DNA of 64,000 bases from Acidobacteriaceae bacterium KBS 146 (GTDB lineage: Bacteria; Acidobacteriota; Terriglobia; Terriglobales; Acidobacteriaceae): assembly GCA_000688615.1 (NCBI GenBank), contig JHVA01000001.1, forward strand, positions 4,137,001-4,201,000, read 5' to 3'. The notes below the pieces were generated by a model. That model saw only the letters and a program-made list of their open reading frames with translations, was not told where the DNA came from and did not search any database. This document shows positions 34,926 through 43,276 of this stretch, piece by piece. How positions within the stretch are numbered: the first letter of the stretch is position 1; the number at the start of each line of letters is the position of its first letter. Position numbers and translations under genes: made by a program.

Positions 34926-35393
34926 ATGCCGACAGACTCTGATAAGCGTAACGAAATGTACCTTGCCCTCACCGCAGTCATCAACATCCTTATCGACGGC
35001 CAGAAGGGATTTGCAGAAGTAGGGGAGCATCTGAAAGATCCCACTTTGAAGCGGTATTTTCTTGCCGAATCCTTGAAGCGTGCGCAGTTTCGTGGTGATC
35101 TCGAAGAGGTTCTCCATCAGAACGGTGTTCACGATATCAAGGAATCATCCGGAACTACCGTCGGTGCGCTCCACCGGGTATGGAGCGATCTGAAGGCCAA
35201 GCTTGGTGCCGGAGATCAAACCCTGCTCGCCACCGCAGAGGAAGGTGAGGATGCAGCAAAGGATGCCTATGCCGATATTCTCAGGCAGGACCTGCCATTA
35301 CCGGTCCGCCAGATTCTCGCGGAACAGCAGGATCATATCCTTACCGCTCACGAGTACGTGAAGGCGCACCGGGACCAATCTGTATCGAAATAA
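34926..35393 (+). CDS. DUF2383/PA2169-type four-helix-bundle protein
   Basis: The 155-residue protein is all-helical, with EMYLALTAVINILIDGQKGFAEVGEHLKD at the start, the central RAQFRGDLEEVLHQNGV and a C-terminal ILAEQQDHILTAHEYVKA helix. This is the ferritin-like DUF2383 fold, whose members are linked to stress responses and are often annotated PA2169 family. It has no signal peptide, so it is cytosolic. AGAGG lies about eight bases before the ATG and a good terminator follows, so it is monocistronic. Confidence 0.82.
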   Translation: MPTDSDKRNEMYLALTAVINILIDGQKGFAEVGEHLKDPTLKRYFLAESLKRAQFRGDLEEVLHQNGVHDIKESSGTTVGALHRVWSDLKAKLGAGDQTLLATAEEGEDAAKDAYADILRQDLPLPVRQILAEQQDHILTAHEYVKAHRDQSVSK

Positions 35394-35422
35394 GCCAAAT
35401 CTTTTCGTAGAGAAGGTGCTCG

Positions 35423-35459
35423 AAGGGAGGGTGGATCATTCACCCTCCCTTGCCGTTTT
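35423..35459 (+). terminator. Terminator after the DUF2383 gene
   Basis: AAGGGAGGGTG (35423-35433), 7-base loop, CACCCTCCCTT (35441-35451), then GCCGTTTTA. It ends at the stop codon of uppP on the other strand. Confidence 0.75.
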
Positions 35460-36339
35460 AATACCCAAGGTGATGCAGGTAGAACACAACGCTCGAAGCA
35501 ACCAGGCAGTAGATGCCAAACAGATACCAGCGTCCTTCTTCCAGCCAGGCGCTCAGCCATCGGAGAGCGATCAGTCCGGCGAAAAATGCCATCACCATAC
35601 CGATAAGGCTGGTGGCGACGCTCGCCTGGAGATCTACCGGAGTTCCCGCGGCCGCCGCCTCATGAGAAGCCTTGAGGAGGCGCATCGCCTCTCGCAGGAC
35701 GACTGGCGGAGTCAGCACAACAGCCAGGGCAAAGCTGAACCTCTCCGCCCGCTCCTTGCTGGCATCGGCAAGCATGCCGGTGGAGATCGTTGCACCGGAC
35801 CTGGAGAATCCTCGGAAGGGAAGGCAAAGACCTTGGACCGCCCCCATCCATCCTGCTTGTCGCATCGTCACGCTGTTGCCATAGACCTGCTGAGGAGCTT
35901 GGCCCTTTCGTTCGCGAAGTCCCGCGATGAGAATCAGAACACCGGCAGCCAGCAATGCAGGGGCGATCAGGTCAAGTCTGCCGAAAAGCTCTTCAATCTC
36001 TGCCTTGGGCGCTCCATGGAACATCGTCTTCTCGATCGCAGTCTTAACCGCGACGCCGATGATGCCGGTGAGAAGTGTTGCCCACACAACTCGAATCAGA
36101 AATCGCTTGAAGGCGTCACCGCTGGAAAAGTAGGTTCGCTTCCACTGCTTCCAGAAGTATGCGATGACAGCAAACATGGTTCCGGTATGCAGCATGACCA
36201 GCAGCAGTGTCATCTGCGGAGAAGACGGATCCAATCCCATCAATTTTTCGGCAACGACGACGTGAGCAGAGCTCGATACGGGCAGCAGTTCCGCGAGTCC
36301 CTGCACGATGGCGAGCACAATAACCTTCAAAATAGGCAT
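35458..36339 (-). CDS. uppP: Undecaprenyl-diphosphate phosphatase
   Basis: Integral inner-membrane enzyme that recycles undecaprenyl diphosphate to the monophosphate carrier for peptidoglycan and O-antigen; also confers bacitracin tolerance (bacA). The 293-residue protein has both signature loops: QGLAELLPVSSSAH (residues 14-27, usual form EFLPVSSSGH) and FRGFSRSGATIS around residue 180, with the conserved Arg. Ala replaces Gly before the first His and Leu-Leu replaces Phe-Leu, mild departures. About eight hydrophobic helices are present. TAGCAT lies six bases before the ATG. Confidence 0.93.
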   Translation of the reverse strand: MPILKVIVLAIVQGLAELLPVSSSAHVVVAEKLMGLDPSSPQMTLLLVMLHTGTMFAVIAYFWKQWKRTYFSSGDAFKRFLIRVVWATLLTGIIGVAVKTAIEKTMFHGAPKAEIEELFGRLDLIAPALLAAGVLILIAGLRERKGQAPQQVYGNSVTMRQAGWMGAVQGLCLPFRGFSRSGATISTGMLADASKERAERFSFALAVVLTPPVVLREAMRLLKASHEAAAAGTPVDLQASVATSLIGMVMAFFAGLIALRWLSAWLEEGRWYLFGIYCLVASSVVFYLHHLGY

Positions 36340-36345
36340 AGCTTC

Positions 36346-36351
36346 ATGCTA
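36346..36351 (-). promoter_or_regulatory. -10-like TAGCAT of uppP
   Basis: TAGCAT six bases before the ATG at 36339, with no ribosome site. Confidence 0.45.
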
Positions 36352-36382
36352 CATGCTCCGCCTGAAGATTCTATGAAGACCT

Positions 36383-36856
36383 CTATTCCGTTTCGCCGGA
36401 GAGTATCTTTTCAAATACAGCAGATGTTTTGGTCTGGACGAAGCCTTCCCGCAGGTAAAAACGGTGCGCCCGTTCCCGGGTCATCCGCGACGTCACCCGC
36501 AGGGTGCGGATACCTCTCCCCAGGCTCCATTCTTCTACCTCGGTACAAAGCCTCTTGCCTACGCCAGACGAGCGAAGCCCTTCTTTCACAACAAGCCCTG
36601 TAATCAGGGCATGAGGCTCCGATTGCAGATGCCGCGCAATCTCCGCCTCGATCCAGCCGACGACCTGCCCATGAACGCAGGCGACAAGCACAAGATGATC
36701 TTCCGGAAGCGGAAGCGCTTGTGCGATCCGCTCCTTCATCACCAGCGACGAGGCCTCATATCCCAACTGGCAACTTAGCGCGGCAACGGCTTCGGCATCT
36801 TCCGGCGCAATTGCGCGCGTAATGACTTCCTGGCCGTCAATCGCGATCATTGCCAT
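36383..36856 (-). CDS. GNAT-family N-acetyltransferase
   Basis: The 157-residue cytosolic enzyme transfers an acyl group, usually from acetyl-CoA, to an unknown amine. The GNAT core is visible: VITRAIAPEDAEAVAALS at the start, HALITGLVVKEGLRSSGVGKRL containing the acetyl-CoA loop (RSSGVGK), then LRVTSRMTRERAHRFYLREGF. The start at 36856 (or 36850) overlaps the end of the upstream SH3-domain gene by about 15-20 bases; a longer reading into that gene is less likely. The overlap implies coupled translation. Confidence 0.82.
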   Translation of the reverse strand: MAMIAIDGQEVITRAIAPEDAEAVAALSCQLGYEASSLVMKERIAQALPLPEDHLVLVACVHGQVVGWIEAEIARHLQSEPHALITGLVVKEGLRSSGVGKRLCTEVEEWSLGRGIRTLRVTSRMTRERAHRFYLREGFVQTKTSAVFEKILSGETE

Positions 36857-37856
36857 AGATCGGGATCCCCTGGTTGACCTTGTAAGCGATGCTGGCAGCA
36901 CGAGCCGTGAAGTCCGTCTGCGAAAATTTTGCTTTCATCTCAGCAGTTAGCGACTGAGTCTTCGAAGCCGCAGAATCCGCTTTCTTTTTATCGTCCTGAA
37001 CCGTATACATTGTCACCACCGTAGCTTCGCGATAGACCGCGTTGTAGAGAGCCTGGGCGGTTCGTGGACCATCCGGGAATTGTTTGGCGTACTTCTCATA
37101 CAACTCCGCCTCTTTTTCGGGACACTTCGGAAGCCCCTGCCAGTCACCACACAGCTTATTGTCGAGCATCTCGTAGGCGGCCATTGCAGCGTACTTCGAT
37201 CCCGGATAGTTCTTGAGGATCTTCTTCATCTCGCCTTCAAAGATCGTCGGACGCAGCGTAGCATCCTGTTCCTTGGCGGAGGGCAGGGTACTGATGTCGC
37301 GTTTCTCCAGCTGCCAGCGAATATCGGCAGAACGCCATGCCGCTTCCGGAGCCAGATTCGACTGCGGAAAATACTCCGCTACCCGGCGGTACAGCAGATG
37401 CGCCTCCATGGCTGCGTCTTTTGGCGCGTTCGGTCGGGTCGCTGCGTCTTCCAGGTTCGCTGCCGCTCCGTACAAGATGATGTCGCCCTCAGGCGTCGTC
37501 GGTCCCACGATACCCTTATTGCGGATCCATCCGGAGGCGGGGGTCGGAGCAGCTTCGTCGCCGAACTCCGGCTTGTCTTCAGGATCTTCCTGAACGTCGG
37601 TGTTGGCGAAGACCTTGACCCAGGGTGCGCTTCGTTCTACCACCACGACCTCGTGCCCTGGAACCACAAGCGATACTCGCTGTGAGCTTGCATCCGCCGC
37701 GACGTAGACGTTCGCCTCGTGGAGCACCGTGGCGCGAGCGGCACGATCATAGCCGGCGTCGTTCTTCGGTTTTTGTGCAATCGCAGCCGAGGCAAAGAGG
37801 AGGAGTGCAGCTCCAGGGCTTATCCAACGCAACCATTGATTTCGCATGGGCAGCAT
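36837..37856 (-). CDS. Exported SH3b/TPR-like protein
   Basis: The 339-residue product has a signal peptide (ISPGAALLLFASAAIAQ). Residues 40-120 look like a bacterial SH3 domain (VLHEANVYVAADASSQRVSL, VVVVERSAPWVKVFANTD, SGWIRNKG). The rest is helical and repeat-like, resembling the TPR arrays of YfiO/BamD-type proteins (HLLYRRVAEYFPQSNLAPEA, KILKNYPGSKYAAMAAYEML, YEKYAKQFPDGPRTAQALY). This suggests a periplasmic scaffold or peptidoglycan-associated protein. The start could also be the ATG at 37847. It is coupled to the GNAT gene; a functional link is not obvious. Confidence 0.75.
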   Translation of the reverse strand: MLPMRNQWLRWISPGAALLLFASAAIAQKPKNDAGYDRAARATVLHEANVYVAADASSQRVSLVVPGHEVVVVERSAPWVKVFANTDVQEDPEDKPEFGDEAAPTPASGWIRNKGIVGPTTPEGDIILYGAAANLEDAATRPNAPKDAAMEAHLLYRRVAEYFPQSNLAPEAAWRSADIRWQLEKRDISTLPSAKEQDATLRPTIFEGEMKKILKNYPGSKYAAMAAYEMLDNKLCGDWQGLPKCPEKEAELYEKYAKQFPDGPRTAQALYNAVYREATVVTMYTVQDDKKKADSAASKTQSLTAEMKAKFSQTDFTARAASIAYKVNQGIPIYGNDRD

Positions 37857-37888
37857 ATCAATTAGACGGAATCGCGATTCCTTCGTTC

Positions 37889-38920
37889 TTAAGGGGTTGT
37901 TTCCATTTCGATCTGTTTCTCGAGTCGCTCACGCAGGCCAGGCTCCAGGTTCCCTCCGCTCACGATCACTGCCACTTTACGAGCCTTGGGTAGTTCACTT
38001 GCATGAAACAACGCAGCCGCCAGACTGACCGCTCCGCTCGGCTCGGCCACCAGCTTCGTTACCGACAGAATCACCCGCATCGCGGCGAAAATCTCTTCTT
38101 CCGTTACGGTCACAATCCCGTCTACGTACCGCAGAACATGCTCAAAGTTCAGTGTGCCCAGGCTCTGCGTCCGTAGCCCGTCTCCGATGGTGCGGACGGT
38201 CTTCTCAGCCGGCCACTCTACCAGCTTCTTCGAGTAGAAGCTCTCTTTTGCATCGGCAGCTAACTCCGGCTCGACGCCCCACACCTGTACCTGTGCCGAA
38301 GCCAGCCCCTCCTGCGCCGCCAGTTTTACTGCCGTCGCCGTCCCGCTGAGCAGGCCACCGCCGCTGACGGGAGAGAGGATCAGGTCCACGTCCGGTAGCT
38401 GCTCGACGATCTCGAGGCCGCATGTGCCTTGGCCCGCGATGATCTGCGGAGCATCGTAGGGTGGAATCATCGCGTATCCAAACTCTGCCACCAGCTCTTC
38501 AGCCTTGATGCGTCTTTCGGACGAAGCCGGTCCAACCTCGACAATCTCCGCTCCCAACGCTCGGGTCGCGGCCTTCTTGACCTCTGGAGCATTGGAGGGC
38601 ATTACGATTACGGCCTTCGCGCCGAGGGCTCTCGCCGCATACGCCACGCCTTGGGCATGGTTGCCGCTCGAGTAAGTGATGACTCCTCTGGACCGTTCCT
38701 CCGGCGAAAGCTGTGACACCATGTTGTAAGCGCCGCGCAGCTTGAAGCTCCCGATCGGCTGCTCGTTTTCTGCTTTCAGGTAGAGATCGAACGAAGGTTC
38801 AGGAAGCTTCGCTGCCTTAAGTCTGGCACGCTCAAGGCGATAGAGCGGCGTTCTCACAGCGACACCGCTGATTCTTTGTTTCGCTGCCTTGATCTCGTCC
38901 AGGGTGACAAAATCGCTCAT
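37889..38920 (-). CDS. ilvA: Threonine dehydratase / serine racemase-type PLP enzyme
   Basis: Fold-type II PLP enzyme that deaminates threonine to 2-oxobutyrate, or possibly racemises serine. The 343-residue protein has the PLP lysine in GSFKLRGA (about residue 60), SSGNHAQGVAYAA, and the glycine-rich phosphate loop SGGGLLSG. It lacks the C-terminal ACT-like regulatory domain of biosynthetic IlvA, so it is of the short catabolic/serine-racemase type (TdcB-like), and probably not feedback-inhibited by isoleucine. TATGAT lies eight bases before the ATG. The neighbours do not fix the pathway. Confidence 0.85.
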   Translation of the reverse strand: MSDFVTLDEIKAAKQRISGVAVRTPLYRLERARLKAAKLPEPSFDLYLKAENEQPIGSFKLRGAYNMVSQLSPEERSRGVITYSSGNHAQGVAYAARALGAKAVIVMPSNAPEVKKAATRALGAEIVEVGPASSERRIKAEELVAEFGYAMIPPYDAPQIIAGQGTCGLEIVEQLPDVDLILSPVSGGGLLSGTATAVKLAAQEGLASAQVQVWGVEPELAADAKESFYSKKLVEWPAEKTVRTIGDGLRTQSLGTLNFEHVLRYVDGIVTVTEEEIFAAMRVILSVTKLVAEPSGAVSLAAALFHASELPKARKVAVIVSGGNLEPGLRERLEKQIEMETTP

Positions 38921-38928
38921 AGACAGCC

Positions 38929-38934
38929 ATCATA
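38929..38934 (-). promoter_or_regulatory. -10-like TATGAT of the threonine dehydratase gene
   Basis: TATGAT eight bases before the ATG at 38920. Confidence 0.45.
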
Positions 38935-39012
38935 AACTGCCTTGGGAATTTCCCTGCCGGGCTCAGGTTGAAGCCTGAGGCCGTAATCTGGGGAGGAGCG
39001 TCCTCAAAATGC

Positions 39013-41259
39013 CTAGAAGACGCGCCCGACGCCGAAGTACCATCTGCGATGATCGCTGTCGCCGATGCTCAACCCAGCGAACACCGGTCCGATCAGGGTT
39101 TTGATGACGACGGCGGCCGCCACATCGTTTGGTGTATGTGGAGTCTGCGAGTTTCCACCATACATCTTGCCGATCTCATAGAAACCGCCCGCATAGATCG
39201 CATCTGCGAAGATCGGATTCAGCCGCGCAAGAAGGTGAAGATACCCAACCTGGCCTAGAAAATAATCCGTCCCCAGAAGCTCGTTTCTTGCATACGCGCT
39301 TAGCCGCAGCGGACCCCCAAGGGTCAAACCTGCAAATCCCAGATTGCTGGCGCCAAAGCTGGTGCCCCCTTGTACCTGGGCGACGAGCACATCGTTCGAC
39401 CTCATAGGAATAAAGTGCTCCAGCCGGCCTGACAATTGAGAGTATCCACCAGGACCGTTAGGCTGCTTCGTGAAGTAGTTGTATGCGCTCGTTACGACAC
39501 TGCCCTTCGTGGGCACCATCATGTCGTTCTGGCCGAGGTACTGAAATCTGACTCGGCTGACAAACGGAATAAGGCTAAACTCCTGCTGCCCGTCGGTGCC
39601 GATGGTGCGGTGCTCGTTGAACCACTGAACGTCTTCTCCAACGCGTAACTCTGTGCGCGAATTGAAAAGATACCCAAGGTCAAGGCCCAGTCCGTTGCGG
39701 TACTCCCGGTATTGCTCCAATTGCTGGCCACCCTCGTAGTAGGGATTAATCTGCCGGGAGATATAGGCATGCGGCGCCATGAATGCATGCGAGCCAGTCT
39801 TGAGCGGTTTGAATAGCTCCGCATTCAAGCCTGCGGGTTGGCCCAGCACGCCCTCCAGGCGTAGCTCGGAGCCTGGACCGGCTGCTGTATTGAAGAAAGT
39901 CGCTCGCACTCCAATTCCCAACTGGATATTATTGGCGTCATTTGCCAGGATCGGGAATCCTAGATTCATGAATGGAGGACCCCATACCTTGTTGCGAGGC
40001 CGGATCAAAAGACCGACCTTCCCGTTCTCCTCCACCAGGTTGTAGTTGATGGTGGTGTAAAGCCCGGTTCCCTGCAGATCGGCAATGGTTCGTTCCATGA
40101 GTGCTGGATCTACCGGCTTTCCTACGTACTTCTGGAATTTCGACCGGATATCACTCTGCTGTGTGCCGCCGACTCCTACGACCTCGACAAACTGCGGCAG
40201 AGGCAGATCCGTTTTTCGCCGGGACTGTCGTTGCGCAGTGTAGTCGGCCCAATCAGCATCGTTCAGGGCATACTTTTCAAGAGCCTTCGCCTCCAGCTCT
40301 GCGGCCTTGTAGCCCAATGGAATGATCTGCGCGTTCTTTTCGAAGTCAAGAGTCGCGATATCACTCACATCGGACGAGATCACAATGTCGGAGTTCTTCA
40401 GGCTATTGATCTCGTTGGTCGCTACCATGATCGACACGTTGCGTCCCACCACGCCCGTCAGCGAACCGAGGGTAGCCGGTTTGGCTGGGCCCGCATTCAG
40501 GTAAGACGAGATCACCACCTGCGCCCCCATGGAGCGCGCGACATCGACCGGGAGATTGTCGACTGCACCTCCGTCGGAGTAAATCTCATTCCCATGATGG
40601 ACCGGAGCAAACAAGCCTGGTATGGACATCGTCGCCCGCAGCGCCTGCGCCAGCGATCCATCCTCAAAGACGTGCGCCTGTCCTGTGTTCAGCTCAGTCG
40701 CAACGCATCGAAAGGGGATCGGCAGGTCATCGAAGCTTCTGAGGTCCCAGTAGGGAAGCATCGTCCGATCAAACAACAGCCCTACCGCAGAGCCTGAATT
40801 GAGGCCGCTGGGCAGCGAAATACCATTTTTGAGACCGAACTCCAATCCATTTGGATACGTCAGCTTGTCTTCTTTACGTCGATAGCTCAATGCCGGGAAG
40901 GCAACCTGGCCGCTCAACACGACAGGCCAGTCGATCCGGCGCACAAACTCCCGGATCTCATCCGGGCTGAGACCCGAGGCATACAGCCCGCCCACCAGCC
41001 CGCCCATGCTCGTTCCCGCGACATAGTCGACCGGGATATGGTGTTCTTCAAACCACTCAATGACGCCTATGTGAGCAAACCCGAGCGCTCCGCCGCCCTC
41101 AAAGACCAGCCCGATCTTTGGCCGGTTCATGGCTCCGGGTGCGGGCTTCGTCTGCAGCGCAGGAGGATTCTGCTGTTGCGCTACGGCCGGCGCGCTACCG
41201 GCGACCAGTCCCCCAGCACAAATCAAAATCAGGCAGCGGTAAAATGCACAACTCAACAT
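39013..41259 (-). CDS. Patatin-like phospholipase with POTRA and beta-barrel (PlpD / type Vd)
   Basis: The 748-residue outer-membrane protein has a signal peptide (LILICAGGLVAGSAPAVAQ) and three parts. Residues 48-340 are a patatin domain: oxyanion loop FEGGGALGFAHIG, nucleophile Ser in GTSMGG (GxSxG) and the Asp of the dyad in DGGAVDNLP. Residues 355-430 form a POTRA-like unit (FVEVVGVGGTQQSDIRSKF, LQGTGLYTTINYNLVEENG). The remainder is a 16-strand Omp85-like barrel ending in a terminal Phe (WYFGVGRVF). In P. aeruginosa, PlpD secretes and releases its lipase; here it may stay at the surface. Only a short GAAGGT precedes the ATG. Confidence 0.9.
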   Translation of the reverse strand: MLSCAFYRCLILICAGGLVAGSAPAVAQQQNPPALQTKPAPGAMNRPKIGLVFEGGGALGFAHIGVIEWFEEHHIPVDYVAGTSMGGLVGGLYASGLSPDEIREFVRRIDWPVVLSGQVAFPALSYRRKEDKLTYPNGLEFGLKNGISLPSGLNSGSAVGLLFDRTMLPYWDLRSFDDLPIPFRCVATELNTGQAHVFEDGSLAQALRATMSIPGLFAPVHHGNEIYSDGGAVDNLPVDVARSMGAQVVISSYLNAGPAKPATLGSLTGVVGRNVSIMVATNEINSLKNSDIVISSDVSDIATLDFEKNAQIIPLGYKAAELEAKALEKYALNDADWADYTAQRQSRRKTDLPLPQFVEVVGVGGTQQSDIRSKFQKYVGKPVDPALMERTIADLQGTGLYTTINYNLVEENGKVGLLIRPRNKVWGPPFMNLGFPILANDANNIQLGIGVRATFFNTAAGPGSELRLEGVLGQPAGLNAELFKPLKTGSHAFMAPHAYISRQINPYYEGGQQLEQYREYRNGLGLDLGYLFNSRTELRVGEDVQWFNEHRTIGTDGQQEFSLIPFVSRVRFQYLGQNDMMVPTKGSVVTSAYNYFTKQPNGPGGYSQLSGRLEHFIPMRSNDVLVAQVQGGTSFGASNLGFAGLTLGGPLRLSAYARNELLGTDYFLGQVGYLHLLARLNPIFADAIYAGGFYEIGKMYGGNSQTPHTPNDVAAAVVIKTLIGPVFAGLSIGDSDHRRWYFGVGRVF

Positions 41260-41415
41260 ACCTTCACCATCGCTCTTACCCTTGCTGTTCCCCTGGTTTT
41301 CCCGATATTTGCCCCGTATCTTCTGTTTTTTTGCGGGATTGACGTTCAGGAGTCATCTTACGCCCCCTCCCGGACGAAATTGGGATGGTGTACCCTCAAC
41401 GGCACCCTGCGGCCA

Positions 41416-41450
41416 AAGAAATGAGCGCCCATAAAGGACGCTCATTTCTT
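41416..41450 (-). terminator. Terminator after RNase J
   Basis: AAGAAATGAGCG (41416-41427) pairs perfectly with CGCTCATTTCTT (41439-41450); on the minus strand it ends in TTTCTTT. It lies 16 bases beyond the RNase J stop and ahead of the PlpD gene. Confidence 0.8.
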
Positions 41451-41465
41451 CCATCACTACGTGGG

Positions 41466-43130
41466 TCAGATCTCGAGAATCACAGGCATAATCAATGGCC
41501 GGCGGCTCGTGCTCTTCTGGATGAATCGCTTCAGATCGGTCCGGATCTTCTCCTTTACGACCCCATAATCCGCCTTCTCTTCGCTGGAAGAGCCATCGAG
41601 CGTCCGCTGTACAACCTGTCGCGCCTCTGCGATCAGCTCCTCCTCTGGAACCGCCATGCCGCGCATGACAATCTCCGGCAGGTTCTCGAGCCTTCCCGTT
41701 CCCTTGTTGATCGCGATGATCGGCAATACGATTCCGTCCTCGCTCAGATGTCTTCGGTCGCGGATTACCAGATCTTCGACCACATCAGAAGCTGCGCCCC
41801 CTGAATCGATGCAGACCCTTCCGACAGTAACGCTTCCATTCTTTCTAGCGGAGTTGCTGTCCAACTCCAGAACTTCGCCATCCTCCATCAGGATCGCCTT
41901 TTCGACCAGCCCCATCGATGTGGCTAGTTCGACGTGGCGCTTCAGGTGGCGATAATCTCCATGGATCGGAACGAAGAACTTTGGACGGACGAGATTGATC
42001 ATCAGCCGAAGCTCTTCCTGGCTTCCATGACCGCTCACGTGGATCAGGCCCGCCGTACCGTCGTCATAAATAACCTTCGCGTCGCGCCGTTCCAGGTGGT
42101 CGATCACCCGATAGATCGATTTTTCATTTCCCGGGATCACTCGGGAACTCATCAGAACAGTGTCGCCCGCATCGATCTTGGCGAACTTATGGTTATTCAC
42201 CGCTGCCCGGCTCAGGGCGCTCATCGGTTCGCCCTGTGTCCCGCTGATCATGATGCACAGCTTCTCAGGGGCGAAGTCCTTGATCTGCCCGGGATGAATA
42301 AGCATTCCAGGCGCGGGGTCGAGGTATCCCAGGTCCTGCGCAATCTCAGTCGAGTTATCCAGCGAGCGCCCGATGATCGCCATCTTGCGGCCATGCTGCG
42401 CGGCCAGCTCCATCGCCATCCGAATCCTGTGGATGGAAGAGGAGAAGCAGCTGAAAAAAAGCTTCTTCTTCGTCTGGCCGAAGATCTCATCCAGCCGCGG
42501 CCGAACAGCCTTTTCGCTCGGCGTATAGCCTCTTCGATCGACGTTCGTAGAGTCCTGCAGCAACGCGAGTACGCCCTGCTTGCCCAGCTCCGCAAACGCC
42601 TGCAGATCGAACGGCTGTCCATCTGTAGGGGAAAGATCGACCTTGAAGTCGCCGGTATGCAGAACGATGCCGACCGGGGTATAGATCGCCAGAGCCACAC
42701 AGTCCACCAACGAATGAGTGACGCGGATCGGCAGGATGGAAAATGGTCCAAGCGTGAGTCGGTGCCCTGGAAGAATCTCGTTCAGTTCAGCGTCATCCAG
42801 CAGATTGTGCTCTTCGAGCTTGCCCTCGACAAATGCCAGCGTGAACTCAGTCCCGTAGACCGGCACATTCAACTCGGACAGGATCCACGGCAGACCGCCG
42901 ATATGATCCTCATGTCCGTGAGTGAGTACGATCGCGCGAACCTTGTCGCGGTTTTCAATCAGGTAACTGATATCCGGAACGACGATGTCTACACCCAGCA
43001 ACTCGTCTTCGGGGAACATCAATCCGGCGTCGATGACGATAATGTCATCCTGCCAGCGGAGGGCCATGCAGTTCATCCCGAACTCACCCAGGCCCCCCAG
43101 CGGAATCAGCTTCAACTTATCATGTGCCAT
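41466..43130 (-). CDS. rnj: Ribonuclease J
   Basis: Metallo-beta-lactamase-fold RNase with endo- and 5'-3' exonuclease activity, central to mRNA decay and rRNA maturation. The 554-residue protein has the zinc motif THGHEDHIGG (about residues 69-78), the beta-CASP segment FFSCFSSSIHRIRMAME, later metal ligands in HVSGHGSQEEL, and the C-terminal dimerisation domain. The length is normal. The presence of RNase J is common in acidobacteria. TGCTAAAAT, an extended -10, lies nine bases before the ATG. A strong terminator follows, so the gene is monocistronic. Confidence 0.95.
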   Translation of the reverse strand: MAHDKLKLIPLGGLGEFGMNCMALRWQDDIIVIDAGLMFPEDELLGVDIVVPDISYLIENRDKVRAIVLTHGHEDHIGGLPWILSELNVPVYGTEFTLAFVEGKLEEHNLLDDAELNEILPGHRLTLGPFSILPIRVTHSLVDCVALAIYTPVGIVLHTGDFKVDLSPTDGQPFDLQAFAELGKQGVLALLQDSTNVDRRGYTPSEKAVRPRLDEIFGQTKKKLFFSCFSSSIHRIRMAMELAAQHGRKMAIIGRSLDNSTEIAQDLGYLDPAPGMLIHPGQIKDFAPEKLCIMISGTQGEPMSALSRAAVNNHKFAKIDAGDTVLMSSRVIPGNEKSIYRVIDHLERRDAKVIYDDGTAGLIHVSGHGSQEELRLMINLVRPKFFVPIHGDYRHLKRHVELATSMGLVEKAILMEDGEVLELDSNSARKNGSVTVGRVCIDSGGAASDVVEDLVIRDRRHLSEDGIVLPIIAINKGTGRLENLPEIVMRGMAVPEEELIAEARQVVQRTLDGSSSEEKADYGVVKEKIRTDLKRFIQKSTSRRPLIMPVILEI

Positions 43131-43139
43131 GAAACTTAA

Positions 43140-43148
43140 ATTTTAGCA
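43140..43148 (-). promoter_or_regulatory. Extended -10 TGCTAAAAT of RNase J
   Basis: TGC plus TAAAAT ends nine bases before the ATG at 43130, the same spacing as at 11671 and 12599. Confidence 0.55.
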
Positions 43149-43276
43149 CTGCTAATCCTCTGGTTTATCGATTGCAAATGAGACATGGGCCTCGTTTCCC
43201 GAACTTTCAAACCCTTATGGGACACTGAAAGCGATCATGAATGACCACCAGACTCTTTTTCGTGGAAGGAATTCCA